64,000 nucleotides of DNA from an uncultured Caproiciproducens sp. GTDB lineage: Bacteria > Bacillota > Clostridia > Oscillospirales > Acutalibacteraceae. Below the pieces are notes generated by a model. That model made no database searches, had not been told where the DNA came from, and saw only the letters and a list, made by a program, of their open reading frames with translations. Every line of letters starts with the position of its first letter. Position 1 is the stretch's first letter. Shown here in pieces: positions 7,468 to 16,218 of this stretch. The translations under genes were made by a program, and so were the position numbers. The stretch lies in the NCBI RefSeq assembly GCF_963664915.1, contig NZ_OY761810.1, forward strand, positions 882,661 through 946,660. Reading direction: 5' to 3'.

Positions 7468-8520
7468 ATGCCAGAAGAATGCTGTGCAGTAATACTTGCC
7501 GCCGGCGAGGGAAAGCGGATGAAGTCCAACCGTCCCAAAGTGCTTTCACCGGTGCTTTTTAAGCCGATGCTTCAATGGGTAATTGATTCCGCACACGGCG
7601 CGGGGGTTTCCAATATCTGTGTCGTAACCGGCTATATGCACGAAGAGGTCGAGCAATATCTTTCCGACTTAAACAAGGCGGAAACCTGTGCCGTGATTTC
7701 CTACGTTCTTCAGCCGGAGCGCAAGGGTACCGGTCACGCCGTTATGATGACGGAGCGTTTTCTTTGCGGCCACCGCGGAGAAAATGTTTTGATTTTAAAT
7801 GGAGACGCGCCGTTTGTCGGTTCGCAGGTAATCGGCGAAGCGTTAAAAGACCACGTTGAAAACGGCAACGCGGCCACGGTCATTTCTGCGGTTTTAGATG
7901 ATCCGGCCGGTTACGGCCGTATTGTACGCGATCCTCAGACGCATCTGATCCGCGCGATCGTGGAACAGAAGGATGCGGACTTTACAACGCTTGCCGTGTG
8001 CGAAATCAATTCGGGAGCTTACTGGTTCAGAGTGGACGATTTGCTGGATATACTGACCAAGATACAAAACAACAACGCACAGGGTGAATATTATCTGACC
8101 GACGCGGTCAAACTGCTGATTGAATGCGGGAAAAAGGCCGCGGCCCACACCACGAGTGAGCCAAACGCCGTACTGGGTGCAAACGACTGTCTTCAGCTCA
8201 ACGCACTGAACTCCATCGCACGCGACGAAATTCTCGCCCGACATATGCGCAATGGAATTGAAATTCCCTGCCGCGACGGCGTCATGATAGGCCCGGATGT
8301 TATCATCGGCAGCGATACCTGTATTTTACCCGGCACCATTTTGCGCGGAGCAACCGTTATCGGCTGCGGGTGCACGGTGGGGCCGCATTCTTTTTTATCG
8401 GACTGCCGTGTGGGCGACGGTGTGCTGCTGAATTCCGTCCAGTGCGAAAAAAGTATAATTGAGTCAAACCAGGCGGTTGCGCCTTTTTCAGTTATTAGTC
8501 AAAATATAGTGAGACAATAG
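7468..8520 (+). CDS. glmU: GlmU-like UDP-GlcNAc pyrophosphorylase, short form
   Basis: The N-terminal nucleotidyltransferase domain (residues 1-230) is clear: LAAGEGKRMKSNRPKVL with the catalytic Arg and Lys, then GTGHAVMM and NGDAPF. It makes UDP-GlcNAc from UTP and GlcNAc-1-P for peptidoglycan. Hexapeptide repeats follow (GPDVIIGSDTCILPG, GCTVGPHSFLSDCRVGDGV), but the protein stops at 350 residues. Bifunctional GlmU has about 455, and the C-terminal coils with the acetyltransferase His, Tyr and Lys residues are missing. The stop is 19 bases before prs, so the loss is not a split gene. The start follows GGAGG. It is most likely a uridylyltransferase only; acetylation would need another enzyme. 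The synteny glmU-prs supports the name. Confidence 0.85.
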   Translation: MPEECCAVILAAGEGKRMKSNRPKVLSPVLFKPMLQWVIDSAHGAGVSNICVVTGYMHEEVEQYLSDLNKAETCAVISYVLQPERKGTGHAVMMTERFLCGHRGENVLILNGDAPFVGSQVIGEALKDHVENGNAATVISAVLDDPAGYGRIVRDPQTHLIRAIVEQKDADFTTLAVCEINSGAYWFRVDDLLDILTKIQNNNAQGEYYLTDAVKLLIECGKKAAAHTTSEPNAVLGANDCLQLNALNSIARDEILARHMRNGIEIPCRDGVMIGPDVIIGSDTCILPGTILRGATVIGCGCTVGPHSFLSDCRVGDGVLLNSVQCEKSIIESNQAVAPFSVISQNIVRQ

Positions 8521-8539
8521 AATACAGGGGGATATGCAA

Positions 8540-9496
8540 ATGAATTTTCATGGCAAGGATATCAAAATTTTTGCTGCCAATGCCAATCAGCGTGTAGCAA
8601 AACAGATTTCGGAGTGTTTGGGCCTTCCAATGGGCAAGAGCGATGTGTCGACCTTCAGCGACGGTGAAATTTCTCTTTCGCTTTTTGAATCGGTACGCGG
8701 CTCGGACTGCTTTATCGTTCAGTCCACCTGCGCCCCCGTCAACAACAACCTGATGGAGCTGCTCATTATGATTGACGCGATGAAACGCGCTTCCGCGGCA
8801 CGCATCACCGCAGTCATGCCTTACTTCGGCTACGCGCGTCAGGACCGTAAGGCCAAAGCCCGCGACCCCATTTCAGCGAAGCTCTGCGCCGACCTGATTA
8901 CGACCGCCGGGGCTGACCGTGTGCTGACGATGGACCTGCACGCCCCCCAAATTCAGGGTTTCTTCAATATCCCCGTGGATCATCTTCTCGGCGCGCCGAT
9001 TCTTTCCTCTTTTTTGAAGGAGCGCATCGGTGACGACACCGACAGCTATGTGATTGTTTCCCCCGATCTGGGCTCCGTTACCCGCGCGCGCAATTTCGCG
9101 GCCCGTATCGGCTGCCCTCTCGCAATTGTGGACAAGCGCCGCCAAAAAGCGAACGTGTGCGAGGTCATGAACATCATCGGTGATGTCAAAAACAAAAAGG
9201 TTATTCTTGTCGACGATATGATCGACACTGCGGGAACACTCTGCAACGCCGCCAGCGCGATTATGGAAAAAGGCGCCAAGGAAGTCACTGCCTGTGCAAC
9301 ACACGCCGTCCTTTCCGGCCCGGCAATCGACCGCATCAAGGCAAGCTCCCTCAAGGAACTGGTACTGCTTGATACCGTCCCGCTTGCGCCGGAAAAGCTG
9401 CTTGACAACTTTACCATTCTGCCTGTGGCGCCGCTTTTTGCCGAAGCAATTGAGCGGATTTATGAGGACAAACCTGTTTCCCCCATGTTTGTCTGA
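8540..9496 (+). CDS. prs: Ribose-phosphate pyrophosphokinase
   Basis: Makes PRPP from ribose-5-phosphate and ATP for nucleotide, His and Trp synthesis. It has the catalytic flexible-loop segment YARQDRKAKARDPISAKL, the class I PRPP-binding motif VILVDDMIDTAGTL (near residues 210-225) and the Mg/ATP site region at MDLHAPQIQGFF. Length is 318 residues, as usual. I prefer the ATG at 8540 over 8534 because the GGGGG site (8527-8531) is correctly spaced only for the second. It follows glmU by 19 bases and is probably in the same transcript. Confidence 0.96.
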   Translation: MNFHGKDIKIFAANANQRVAKQISECLGLPMGKSDVSTFSDGEISLSLFESVRGSDCFIVQSTCAPVNNNLMELLIMIDAMKRASAARITAVMPYFGYARQDRKAKARDPISAKLCADLITTAGADRVLTMDLHAPQIQGFFNIPVDHLLGAPILSSFLKERIGDDTDSYVIVSPDLGSVTRARNFAARIGCPLAIVDKRRQKANVCEVMNIIGDVKNKKVILVDDMIDTAGTLCNAASAIMEKGAKEVTACATHAVLSGPAIDRIKASSLKELVLLDTVPLAPEKLLDNFTILPVAPLFAEAIERIYEDKPVSPMFV

Positions 9497-9520
9497 TAAT
9501 ATAATGAAAATGTAATGTTA

Positions 9521-9551
9521 GGCGGGGTAGAGTAGTCTATCCCGCCATATT
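9521..9551 (+). terminator. Hairpin after prs
   Basis: GGCGGGGTAGA and TCTATCCCGCC form an 11-bp stem 25 bases after the prs stop, followed by a weak ATATTCCTTT. A second GC-rich hairpin (CCCGACCGGC...GCCTCTGGCCGGG type, 9563-9592) lies just beyond. Together they probably end the glmU-prs transcript. Confidence 0.5.
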
Positions 9552-9775
9552 CCTTTATCCTCCCGACCGGCAGGTCTGCCCTCTGGCCGGGAATTCAAAA
9601 TCCCCCTGCACCCCCGGGTATCCCCAAAACACCTTCATACGGCAATCGTCCTCTGTGATTTTCATGGACGGCGAAGGATGGGGCAGGACAGCAAATCGAG
9701 CGTTGCCAAAGGCACCTCATGGATGGGAAAGGTCTCGGGGTCTTCCTTATCGGCTCTATTTATAAAGATAATGCA

Positions 9776-10055
9776 GAAACCGGCGCGGGCTAAGTTCTTG
9801 GGGGACCCACCCCCGCCGATTCCTGCCGCAAGGCACAAAAAAACGCCGTACACGGATTCTTCAATCCATATACAACGCCATCAAAGTGCCCGCGGATATT
9901 AAAATCCCCCTCTGTACAAAATTGCAAAGAGGCGGTATAATGATAACCGCAGTGCGCCGATTATTCGGTTGCTTATGGAGGTACGCTCCGTTTGCAGGGG
10001 GCGGGGTGGTGGTACACCCCGTTCCTGTGCTGCACTTTTTATTGTGCCCTACAAA
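9776..10055 (-). ncRNA. Structured non-coding RNA, copy 1
   Basis: A ~275-nt minus-strand RNA gene with no coding potential, homologous to the copy at 29923-30205. Transcription should start near 10052, downstream of TTGCGC-17-TATAAT. The 5' end (10044-10055) pairs with 9826-9836 near the 3' end. Inside are the hairpins CGGGGTG/CACCCCG (within an outer CAGG/CCTG helix), GGAG/CTCC and CCGA-ATAA-TCGG, and a 15-bp stem CGTTGTATATGGATT with AATCCGTGTACGGCG followed by seven T. A terminal CGGCG/CGCCG hairpin (9781-9818) follows. Differences from copy 2 often keep base pairing. It could be a divergent 6S-like or raiA-type RNA or an undescribed family. Covariance-model search would decide. Confidence 0.75.
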
Positions 10056-10058
10056 CAG

Positions 10059-10087
10059 ATTATAGCGCGTTTTTTCCGTCTGCGCAA
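10059..10087 (-). promoter_or_regulatory. Promoter of ncRNA copy 1
   Basis: On the minus strand TTGCGC (10082-10087) and TATAAT (10059-10064) are 17 bases apart. The same arrangement with near-identical spacer (AGACGGAAAAAACGCGC here) stands before copy 2, which supports a real sigma-A promoter. Confidence 0.8.
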
Positions 10088-10190
10088 TAGATAATGTAAA
10101 ATTACAGAAGATGATGGAAATCGGCGGAGGGAATCCGGACTGAAAGAATTACCCGCTCAGAGACTCCCTGAGCAGATCGAGGTTTCAAGG

Positions 10191-10802
10191 ATGTTTAAAA
10201 ATATATTTGCAAGAAGCGCCGAACCGGCCGGTCCGGTAGAATTTATTATTGCGGGCCTGGGCAATCCCGGCAGCAAATACGAAGGCACGCGCCACAACGC
10301 GGGCTTTATGGCCCTTGACTATATTGCGGAAAAGGCCGGTGCGCGGGTTGACCGCATCCGTTTCAAGGGCTTAACCGGCACCGCGCGAATCGGCGGAAAA
10401 AAAGTTCTTTTGCTGAAGCCGTCCACGTATATGAATTTAAGCGGGCAAAGTGTCACCGAAGCCATGAATTTCTATAAACTCCCGCCTGAAAAAGTGATTG
10501 TTCTTTTCGACGACGTGTCCCTTGAGCCGGGCTGCATGAGAATCCGTTTAAAGGGCAGCGACGGCGGCCAGAACGGCATGAAAAACATCATTTATCTCAG
10601 CGGAAGCGACCAGTTCCCGCGCATCAAAATCGGTACGGGCGCGAAGCCGAATCCTCAGTGGAATTTGGCGGACTGGGTGCTTTCCAAATTCACAGATGCA
10701 GATAAAAAGGTGCTTTATGAGGCAATTGACCACGCGAATTCCTCCATTGCGCTCATGGTGCAGGGCAATGCCGCCGAAGCGATGAACAAATATAATTCAT
10801 AA
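10191..10802 (+). CDS. pth: Peptidyl-tRNA hydrolase
   Basis: Releases tRNA from peptidyl-tRNAs that drop off ribosomes. It has GLGNPGSKYEGTRHNAGF (catalytic His near residue 35, with the preceding Asn), KPSTYMNLSGQSV, and the FDD motif plus GSDGGQNGMKNI. At 203 residues it is about 15 longer than usual because of an N-terminal extension (MFKNIFARSAEPAGPVE). The start is supported by GAGGT nine bases upstream, and an internal start without the extension has no obvious site. It stands between prs and mfd as in Bacillus, although the RNA gene now separates it from prs. Confidence 0.94.
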   Translation: MFKNIFARSAEPAGPVEFIIAGLGNPGSKYEGTRHNAGFMALDYIAEKAGARVDRIRFKGLTGTARIGGKKVLLLKPSTYMNLSGQSVTEAMNFYKLPPEKVIVLFDDVSLEPGCMRIRLKGSDGGQNGMKNIIYLSGSDQFPRIKIGTGAKPNPQWNLADWVLSKFTDADKKVLYEAIDHANSSIALMVQGNAAEAMNKYNS

Positions 10803-10884
10803 TGCACGCATATAATAAAGAATAAATGAAAATAACGGAAAATGAACACGGTTCTGTCTGTTCATTCAAATTAAGGGAGATTTC

Positions 10885-13800
10885 ATGAAATTTCTCACCA
10901 ATGCCATCAGCAGCCTCAAGGAGTTTCAGGACCTTGAAGCCGCTGTGAAAACCGCCGCGCTTCCCGTGGCAGTTACCGGACTTTCCGGTATCCATAAAGC
11001 AAATATCATCTATTCGCTCTGCGTAAAATTAAAACGCAGGGCTTTTGTTGTTGCCGGTGATGAAAACGAGGCGCAGCGCCTATGCGATGATTTAAGTGCG
11101 ATGGGCATGACCCCGCTGTTTTATCCTGTGCGCGACTTCAATTTTCGTGACACGGCGGGCAGCAGCCATGAATATGAGCACCAGCGCCTGCAGGTGCTCG
11201 AACAGACGCTCGGCGGCGGATGCGACGCGGTTGTGTGCTGTATGGACGCAGCGCTGCAATACACAATTCCGCCCCAGGAACTGCAAAACCGAACCGTTAC
11301 TCTGAAAGCGGGGCAGCCCGTTTCCATGCAGCAGGTGCTGAACGCCCTTGCCGCATGCGGATATGAGCGCGCTGTTCAGGTGGACGGAACCGGTCAGTTT
11401 TCCCAGCGCGGCGGTATTTTGGACATTTTTACGCCCGACGCGCCGAACCCGGCGAGAGTGGAATTCTGGGGCGATGAAATCGACACGATCTCGCTGTTTG
11501 ACCTCGAAACCCAGCGCCGCACGGAAACAGTGGAACAGCTTGTCGTCGCGCCCGCGGTGGAAGCTTTGATTGAGAATCCGCAGCTTCTCGCTGAAAGAAT
11601 AATGAAGCACGCGTCCACCCTGCGCGGAAAAGCCGCGCCCGCCGCAAAAACTGTTTTGACGGAACAGTCCGAAAAGCTGCAAAACGGCGTACACATCGGC
11701 TGTGCGGATAAATATATTTCCATGCTGTATAGCACTACGGCGACCCTGTTTGACTACATGGAACCCGAGACCCTGCTTTTTGTCAGCGAGCCCGTTAAAT
11801 CAAAGGAGCGGATGAGAAGTACGCTCTGGCAGTGGGGCGAGGATGTAAAGGATCTTCTGGCGGAGGGCACGCTCTGCCGCGGACTGGACACCTTCAGCGG
11901 AGACTGGCCGTACGCGCTGGATTTATTTGAGCGTCGCGGCGCCGTTTATCTGGACACCTTTGTGCGCGGCAGCTACGAAACGCCGGTGCGCACCCTCATC
12001 AACCTGACCGCGCGCCAGCTTTCCGTCTGGGGCGGCAGCACCCAGCTTTTGAGTGAAGACGTGCAGAACATGATGGCGACCAAATGGGCGTGCGTCGTGC
12101 TCGCAGGCAGCGAGCGAAGTGCGCTGACCACCGCCGCCGACCTTCAGGCGGCCGGACTTCCTGCCGGCTATGTGGAAAATCCGGAAACCATCCAGCGGGG
12201 AACCGTCGTGGTCACCACCGGCGCGCTTTCGGCCGGACTGGAATACCCGGGTGCCTTTTTCGGTTTAATCACCCATGGCCGCCTGATCTCGACCCCCTCC
12301 AAAAAGACCAAGCGCAGCAAAAACAGTCAGGAAATTTACAGCCTTGCAGAACTGACGCCCGGGGACTATGTGGTGCACGCATCGCACGGCATCGGCGTGT
12401 TTGAAGGAATTCACAAGCTTGACATGCACGGCATTGTCAAGGATTATATCAAGGTTCGATATGCGAAAAACGATACGCTGTATGTTCCCGTTACGCAATT
12501 GGACATGGTCTCCAAATATATCGGTCCGCGCGAGGACACGAACGTCAAGCTGCACCGCCTGGGCGGCGTGGAATGGCAGAAGGCCAAGGCAAGAGTTCGC
12601 GCGGCGGTCAAGGATATGGCGAAGGAGCTCATGAAGCTTTACGCCGAACGCATGCAGGCACAGGGACATGCATTCCCGCAGGACAACGAATGGCAGCATG
12701 ACTTTGAAGCGCATTTCGAGTATGACGAAACAGAGGGACAGCTGCGCTGCATCGACGAAATCAAGAGCGATATGGAGCAGGAAGCGCCAATGGACCGCCT
12801 GCTCTGCGGCGACGTAGGCTTTGGAAAAACCGAGGTCGCCCTGCGCGCCGCGTTCAAATGCATTACGGATTCCAAGCAGTGCGCTATGCTTGTTCCGACC
12901 ACCATTCTCGCCTGGCAGCATTATCAGACCATCACCAAACGCATGGAGGGCTTCCCGATTAAAATCGAACTGCTTTCGCGTTTTCGAACGCCGAAGCAGC
13001 AGGACGAGATTCTGCGCCGTTTAAAGCGCGGAGAAATCGACATGGTTGTCGGCACACACCGCCTGGTTTCAAAGGATGTAAAATTCCGCGATCTGGGCCT
13101 TGTCGTCATCGACGAAGAACAGCGTTTCGGCGTGGCACAAAAAGAAAAGCTGAAAGCGCTGTGCAAAAACGTGGATATCCTCACTCTTTCGGCAACGCCG
13201 ATTCCGCGAACGCTGAACATGGCGCTTTCCGGCATCCGCGACATGAGCCTGATTGAGGAGGCACCGCATGACCGTCATCCGGTACAAACCTATGTGCTTG
13301 AGCACGACAGCGGCCTGATTGCCGAAGCCATCCGGCGCGAACTTCGGCGCGGCGGCCAGGTTTACTACCTGCACAACGACGTGGCAAGCATCGAGCGCAC
13401 TGCGTCCCGTCTTCAGGCACAGGTTCCCGAAGCGCGCATCGGCTTTGGACACGGAAAAATGAGTGAACAGGAGCTTTCCGAGGTCTGGCGCCGTCTGATT
13501 GAACACGAAATCGACGTGCTTGTCTGTACGACCATTATTGAAACCGGTGTGGATGTTCCGAACGCCAATACGCTGATTATTGAAAACGCCGACCGGATGG
13601 GGCTTTCGCAGCTCCATCAGATCCGCGGCCGCGTGGGGCGTTCCAGCCGCCGCGCTTACGCGTACCTCACCTTTACGCCCAATAAGGTGCTGACAGAAAT
13701 CGCCCAGAAGCGGCTTTCCGCCATCCGTGAGTTCACCGAGTTCGGCTCCGGCTTTAAAATCGCCATGCGCGACCTTGAAATCCGCGGCGCCGGCAACATT

Positions 13801-14340
13801 CTGGGCGGCGAACAGCACGGCCATATGGAAGCGGTGGGCTACGACATGTATCTGCACCTGCTCGCCGAGGCGATCAGCCGCGAAAAGGGCGAAACTCCGC
13901 CGGAGTACGACCAGGAATGCCTTGTGGATATGCAGATTCAGGCGCATATTCCGGAAAGCTACATCGGGAACCTCAGCCAAAGGCTTGAAATTTACCGCCG
14001 TATCGCGGATATCCGCACCCGCGACGATGCGCTCGACGTGACCGACGAGCTGATTGACCGCTTTGGCGAGCCGCCGGAAAGCGTAAACGGTCTGATTGAG
14101 GTCGCGCTTCTGCGCAATCTGGCTTCTCAGCTCGGGATCTATGAAATCAAACAGCAGAACGACGTTCTGCTCCTTTATAAGACAAAAATCGACATGAAAC
14201 AGGTTGGTTCGCTGATTTCGTCCATGCGTTCCCGCGTGATGCTGAATGCCGGAGCAAAGCCGTACATCAGCGTAAAGATCATGCCGGGCGCCACTCCGCT
14301 GGACACGCTGACCGAAATTCTGGGCGCGATTCAAGAATAA
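10885..14340 (+). CDS. mfd: Transcription-repair coupling factor
   Basis: An ATP-driven translocase that removes stalled RNA polymerase and recruits UvrA. At 1151 residues it is full length. Domains in order are a UvrB-like N-terminus (to about 350), the RNA-polymerase interacting domain (YVVHASHGIGVFEGIHKL, near 500), the translocase lobes with Walker A GDVGFGKTE and DEEQ (VIDEEQRFG), SATPIPRTL, the RecG-like TRG motif and QIRGRVGRS, then the regulatory C-terminal domain. The start has GGGAG nine bases upstream. It follows pth in the conserved order and precedes a foldase-like lipoprotein. Confidence 0.97.
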   Translation: MKFLTNAISSLKEFQDLEAAVKTAALPVAVTGLSGIHKANIIYSLCVKLKRRAFVVAGDENEAQRLCDDLSAMGMTPLFYPVRDFNFRDTAGSSHEYEHQRLQVLEQTLGGGCDAVVCCMDAALQYTIPPQELQNRTVTLKAGQPVSMQQVLNALAACGYERAVQVDGTGQFSQRGGILDIFTPDAPNPARVEFWGDEIDTISLFDLETQRRTETVEQLVVAPAVEALIENPQLLAERIMKHASTLRGKAAPAAKTVLTEQSEKLQNGVHIGCADKYISMLYSTTATLFDYMEPETLLFVSEPVKSKERMRSTLWQWGEDVKDLLAEGTLCRGLDTFSGDWPYALDLFERRGAVYLDTFVRGSYETPVRTLINLTARQLSVWGGSTQLLSEDVQNMMATKWACVVLAGSERSALTTAADLQAAGLPAGYVENPETIQRGTVVVTTGALSAGLEYPGAFFGLITHGRLISTPSKKTKRSKNSQEIYSLAELTPGDYVVHASHGIGVFEGIHKLDMHGIVKDYIKVRYAKNDTLYVPVTQLDMVSKYIGPREDTNVKLHRLGGVEWQKAKARVRAAVKDMAKELMKLYAERMQAQGHAFPQDNEWQHDFEAHFEYDETEGQLRCIDEIKSDMEQEAPMDRLLCGDVGFGKTEVALRAAFKCITDSKQCAMLVPTTILAWQHYQTITKRMEGFPIKIELLSRFRTPKQQDEILRRLKRGEIDMVVGTHRLVSKDVKFRDLGLVVIDEEQRFGVAQKEKLKALCKNVDILTLSATPIPRTLNMALSGIRDMSLIEEAPHDRHPVQTYVLEHDSGLIAEAIRRELRRGGQVYYLHNDVASIERTASRLQAQVPEARIGFGHGKMSEQELSEVWRRLIEHEIDVLVCTTIIETGVDVPNANTLIIENADRMGLSQLHQIRGRVGRSSRRAYAYLTFTPNKVLTEIAQKRLSAIREFTEFGSGFKIAMRDLEIRGAGNILGGEQHGHMEAVGYDMYLHLLAEAISREKGETPPEYDQECLVDMQIQAHIPESYIGNLSQRLEIYRRIADIRTRDDALDVTDELIDRFGEPPESVNGLIEVALLRNLASQLGIYEIKQQNDVLLLYKTKIDMKQVGSLISSMRSRVMLNAGAKPYISVKIMPGATPLDTLTEILGAIQE

Positions 14341-14514
14341 CAGCAAACCGCGCAAAAGCGCACCCTTTAACCACCAATTTTTCACACAACATTCACAAAA
14401 ACGCAGGGCTTAACACTGGACAAGCCTACAGGATAAGAGTATACTGTTATAGTTATATTGAGATATGTACGGCATCTAAAATATATTTTGCGCACAAAGC
14501 GCATGGAGGTAGTT

Positions 14515-15621
14515 ATGTTAAAATTGTCGAAAAAGATTGTCGCCGCCGTGCTGGCATTTGCCATGCTGGCTGGCGTGACCGCGTGTAAAAGCGATAATAG
14601 CTGGGCTATGAAAAACGACAGCCTTACCACGCCGATCGGGGTATATGTCTATTATCTGTATTCCGCTTACCAGACTGCACAGGGCACTGTTACGGATACA
14701 ACCAAGCCGGTTCTCGAGCAGAAAGTTGACGGGAAAGATGCTGTAACTTATATTAAGGATAAAGCGCTTACCGACACAAAAATGCTTTTCCTTATAAATG
14801 ATAAGATGAAGGAACTGAGCATCACCCTCACCGCAGACGAGACTAAAGCCATCAGCTCCGAGACAGATACACAATGGGCGCAGGCCAGCACGACACTTGA
14901 AAAATTCGGCGTTTCAAAAGCGTCGTTCAATTTGGCGTATTCAGACTATTACACCAAATATCAGAAAGTATTCACCGCTCTTTACGGCAAAGGCGGCAAA
15001 AAAGAAGTCTCCGACGCCGATTTGAAAACGTATTTCGAAAAGAATTACACCGACTTCTCCTATTTCCTCAAGCCGCTTTACAACACGGACACCACCGGCA
15101 ACACAGTCCCGCTGACAGACGCTGAAACTGCCGCCGCGAAAAAAGAATTAGACGGCTATGCGGCAGACGTCAAGGCGGGTAAAAAAACCATGCAGCAGGC
15201 GGCCGACGCTTATAAGACGTCTTCCAAACAAACCACCGAGCAGCTGCAGTCCGCCACCGAAATTCTTAACGCCAGTTCAGGCTATCCGGCTGACTTTATC
15301 ACCCTGCTGAGTTCCATGAAAGCAGGTGAGGTCAAGGCGGCTGAGGTTTCAGGCGTCTATCTTGTGATTATGAAAAACGACGTTTCAAAAAAGACTGCAA
15401 CTCAGCTTGCAACAGAGAGCACCCGCAGTTCCGTTCTTGCCCAGATGAAGGGTACGGAATATTCGGATGATATGGATAAGGCTGCCGCTGCCTACACCAA
15501 TGTTATTCTCAACCAGAAGGCTCTTGACTCTTACAAACCCTCCATGTTTGTAACGGCAACCTCTTCTGCGGCCGCCACAGCCTCTACGGCTTCGGCAGCA
15601 GCAAGCACAGCTTCAAAATAA
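14515..15621 (+). CDS. SurA/PrsA-like foldase lipoprotein (tentative)
   Basis: A 368-residue exported lipoprotein. The signal peptide ends in the lipobox LAGVTAC (Cys near residue 24). A long alpha-helical region rich in K, D, T and Y follows, with segments such as VSDADLKTYFEKNYTDFSYF that resemble the SurA/trigger-factor-like N domain of PrsA-type foldases. No clear parvulin isomerase core is visible, so enzyme activity is doubtful. The C-terminus is a low-complexity A/S/T tail. The start is at 14515 because GGAGGT is six bases upstream and gives a clean signal peptide. Placement after mfd is common for such proteins in Clostridia. Confidence 0.65.
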   Translation: MLKLSKKIVAAVLAFAMLAGVTACKSDNSWAMKNDSLTTPIGVYVYYLYSAYQTAQGTVTDTTKPVLEQKVDGKDAVTYIKDKALTDTKMLFLINDKMKELSITLTADETKAISSETDTQWAQASTTLEKFGVSKASFNLAYSDYYTKYQKVFTALYGKGGKKEVSDADLKTYFEKNYTDFSYFLKPLYNTDTTGNTVPLTDAETAAAKKELDGYAADVKAGKKTMQQAADAYKTSSKQTTEQLQSATEILNASSGYPADFITLLSSMKAGEVKAAEVSGVYLVIMKNDVSKKTATQLATESTRSSVLAQMKGTEYSDDMDKAAAAYTNVILNQKALDSYKPSMFVTATSSAAATASTASAAASTASK

Positions 15622-15660
15622 CTGCTGAAAGAACTTTCAGCAACCATAATATAACATGGC

Positions 15661-15702
15661 AAAGGGCGTCAAACAGAAATTTCTGTTTGACGCCCTTTTT
15701 GT
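15661..15702. terminator. Bidirectional terminator
   Basis: A perfect 19-bp inverted repeat, AAAGGGCGTCAAACAGAAA with its complement, followed by T runs on both sides. It separates the lipoprotein gene from the convergent xre gene. Confidence 0.9.
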
Positions 15703-15717
15703 ATCTGAAAAACAGGT

Positions 15718-15948
15718 TTACTCTTTCTTTTTGGGATAAGGCTTCTCCACATCCGTAAGACCGACGAGATAATCAAGGCTGGTTCCATAGTATTTCGCCA
15801 GCTGAACAAGTACCGGTATGGGAATATTCAGCTTGCCCAGTTCATAATCGGAATAGGTCGTCTGCCCGATCAAAAGCAACTCTGCCATATCTTTTTGCTT
15901 TAAATCCCTGTCTTCCCTCAGATTTCTGATTCTTTCATATATCATCAT
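15718..15948 (-). CDS. XRE-family HTH repressor
   Basis: A 76-residue Cro/CI-type DNA-binding protein: RIRNLREDRDLKQKDMAELL followed by the recognition-helix region LIGQTTYSDYELGKL and the typical VLVQLAKYYGTSLDYLVGLT end. It is a single-domain regulator. Inverted repeats with core TTACCGGA...TCCGGTAA lie in its upstream region and overlap the start of a divergent small gene, so it probably represses itself and that gene. A GGGTGAT site precedes the ATG. Confidence 0.88.
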   Translation of the reverse strand: MMIYERIRNLREDRDLKQKDMAELLLIGQTTYSDYELGKLNIPIPVLVQLAKYYGTSLDYLVGLTDVEKPYPKKKE

Positions 15949-15974
15949 TATAAATCACCCAAGATAATTATGCC

Positions 15975-16026
15975 TTACCGGATAATCCGTTATTGATTTT
16001 TACCGGAATATCCGGTAAAATATAAT
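15975..16026. promoter_or_regulatory. Paired operators and -10 of divergent gene
   Basis: A perfect inverted repeat TTTTACCGGA-ATA-TCCGGTAAAA (15998-16020) and a second, imperfect copy TTACCGGATAATCCGTTA (15975-15992) lie 23 bases apart, about two helix turns. The first abuts TATAAT (16021-16026), the likely -10 element of the plus-strand small gene, so binding would block its transcription. Assignment to the adjacent XRE protein is inference. Confidence 0.6.
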
Positions 16027-16040
16027 TGGAGTGATGAATA

Positions 16041-16201
16041 ATGAATAATTACAAAGAAATGTATTACAAACTTTTCAAATAAGTGATATTATCAACGAGT
16101 TAGAAACAATCCAGCGGGAAACAGAAGAAATGTATGTTTTGCAGGAAAAAGACAAAAAAATCATTCTAATAAATCTTAATAATAAAAACAAAGGCTTATA
16201 A
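16041..16201 (+). pseudogene. Frameshifted small coiled-coil gene
   Basis: From the ATG at 16041 the frame reads MNNYKEMYYKLFK and stops. Adding one T to the CTTTTC at 16071-16076 restores a continuous frame: MNNYKEMYYKLFQISD, then IINELETIQRETEEMYVLQ and a Lys/Asn-rich end at 16201. The repaired ~53-residue product has the Y-rich start and Glu-rich amphipathic helix of a small protein often found beside XRE regulators in Clostridia. Either the gene is broken or one base is missing in the sequence. It is under the operator described above. Confidence 0.6.
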
Positions 16202-16218
16202 TATCCCCATTCTAATTG

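Noticed and set aside
9662-9902. Two overlapping open frames of 63-74 codons between prs and the RNA gene
   Set aside because: They run through hairpins of the RNA gene, lack ribosome sites, and the homologous region at 29.9-30.2 kb does not keep the frames.
13069-14385. Long open frame (438 codons) on the minus strand opposite mfd
   Set aside because: It lies fully antisense to a well-conserved gene, has no ribosome site, and its composition is that expected from the reverse of GC-rich third positions. The same holds for frames opposite ppdK, holB, tex and ilvB.
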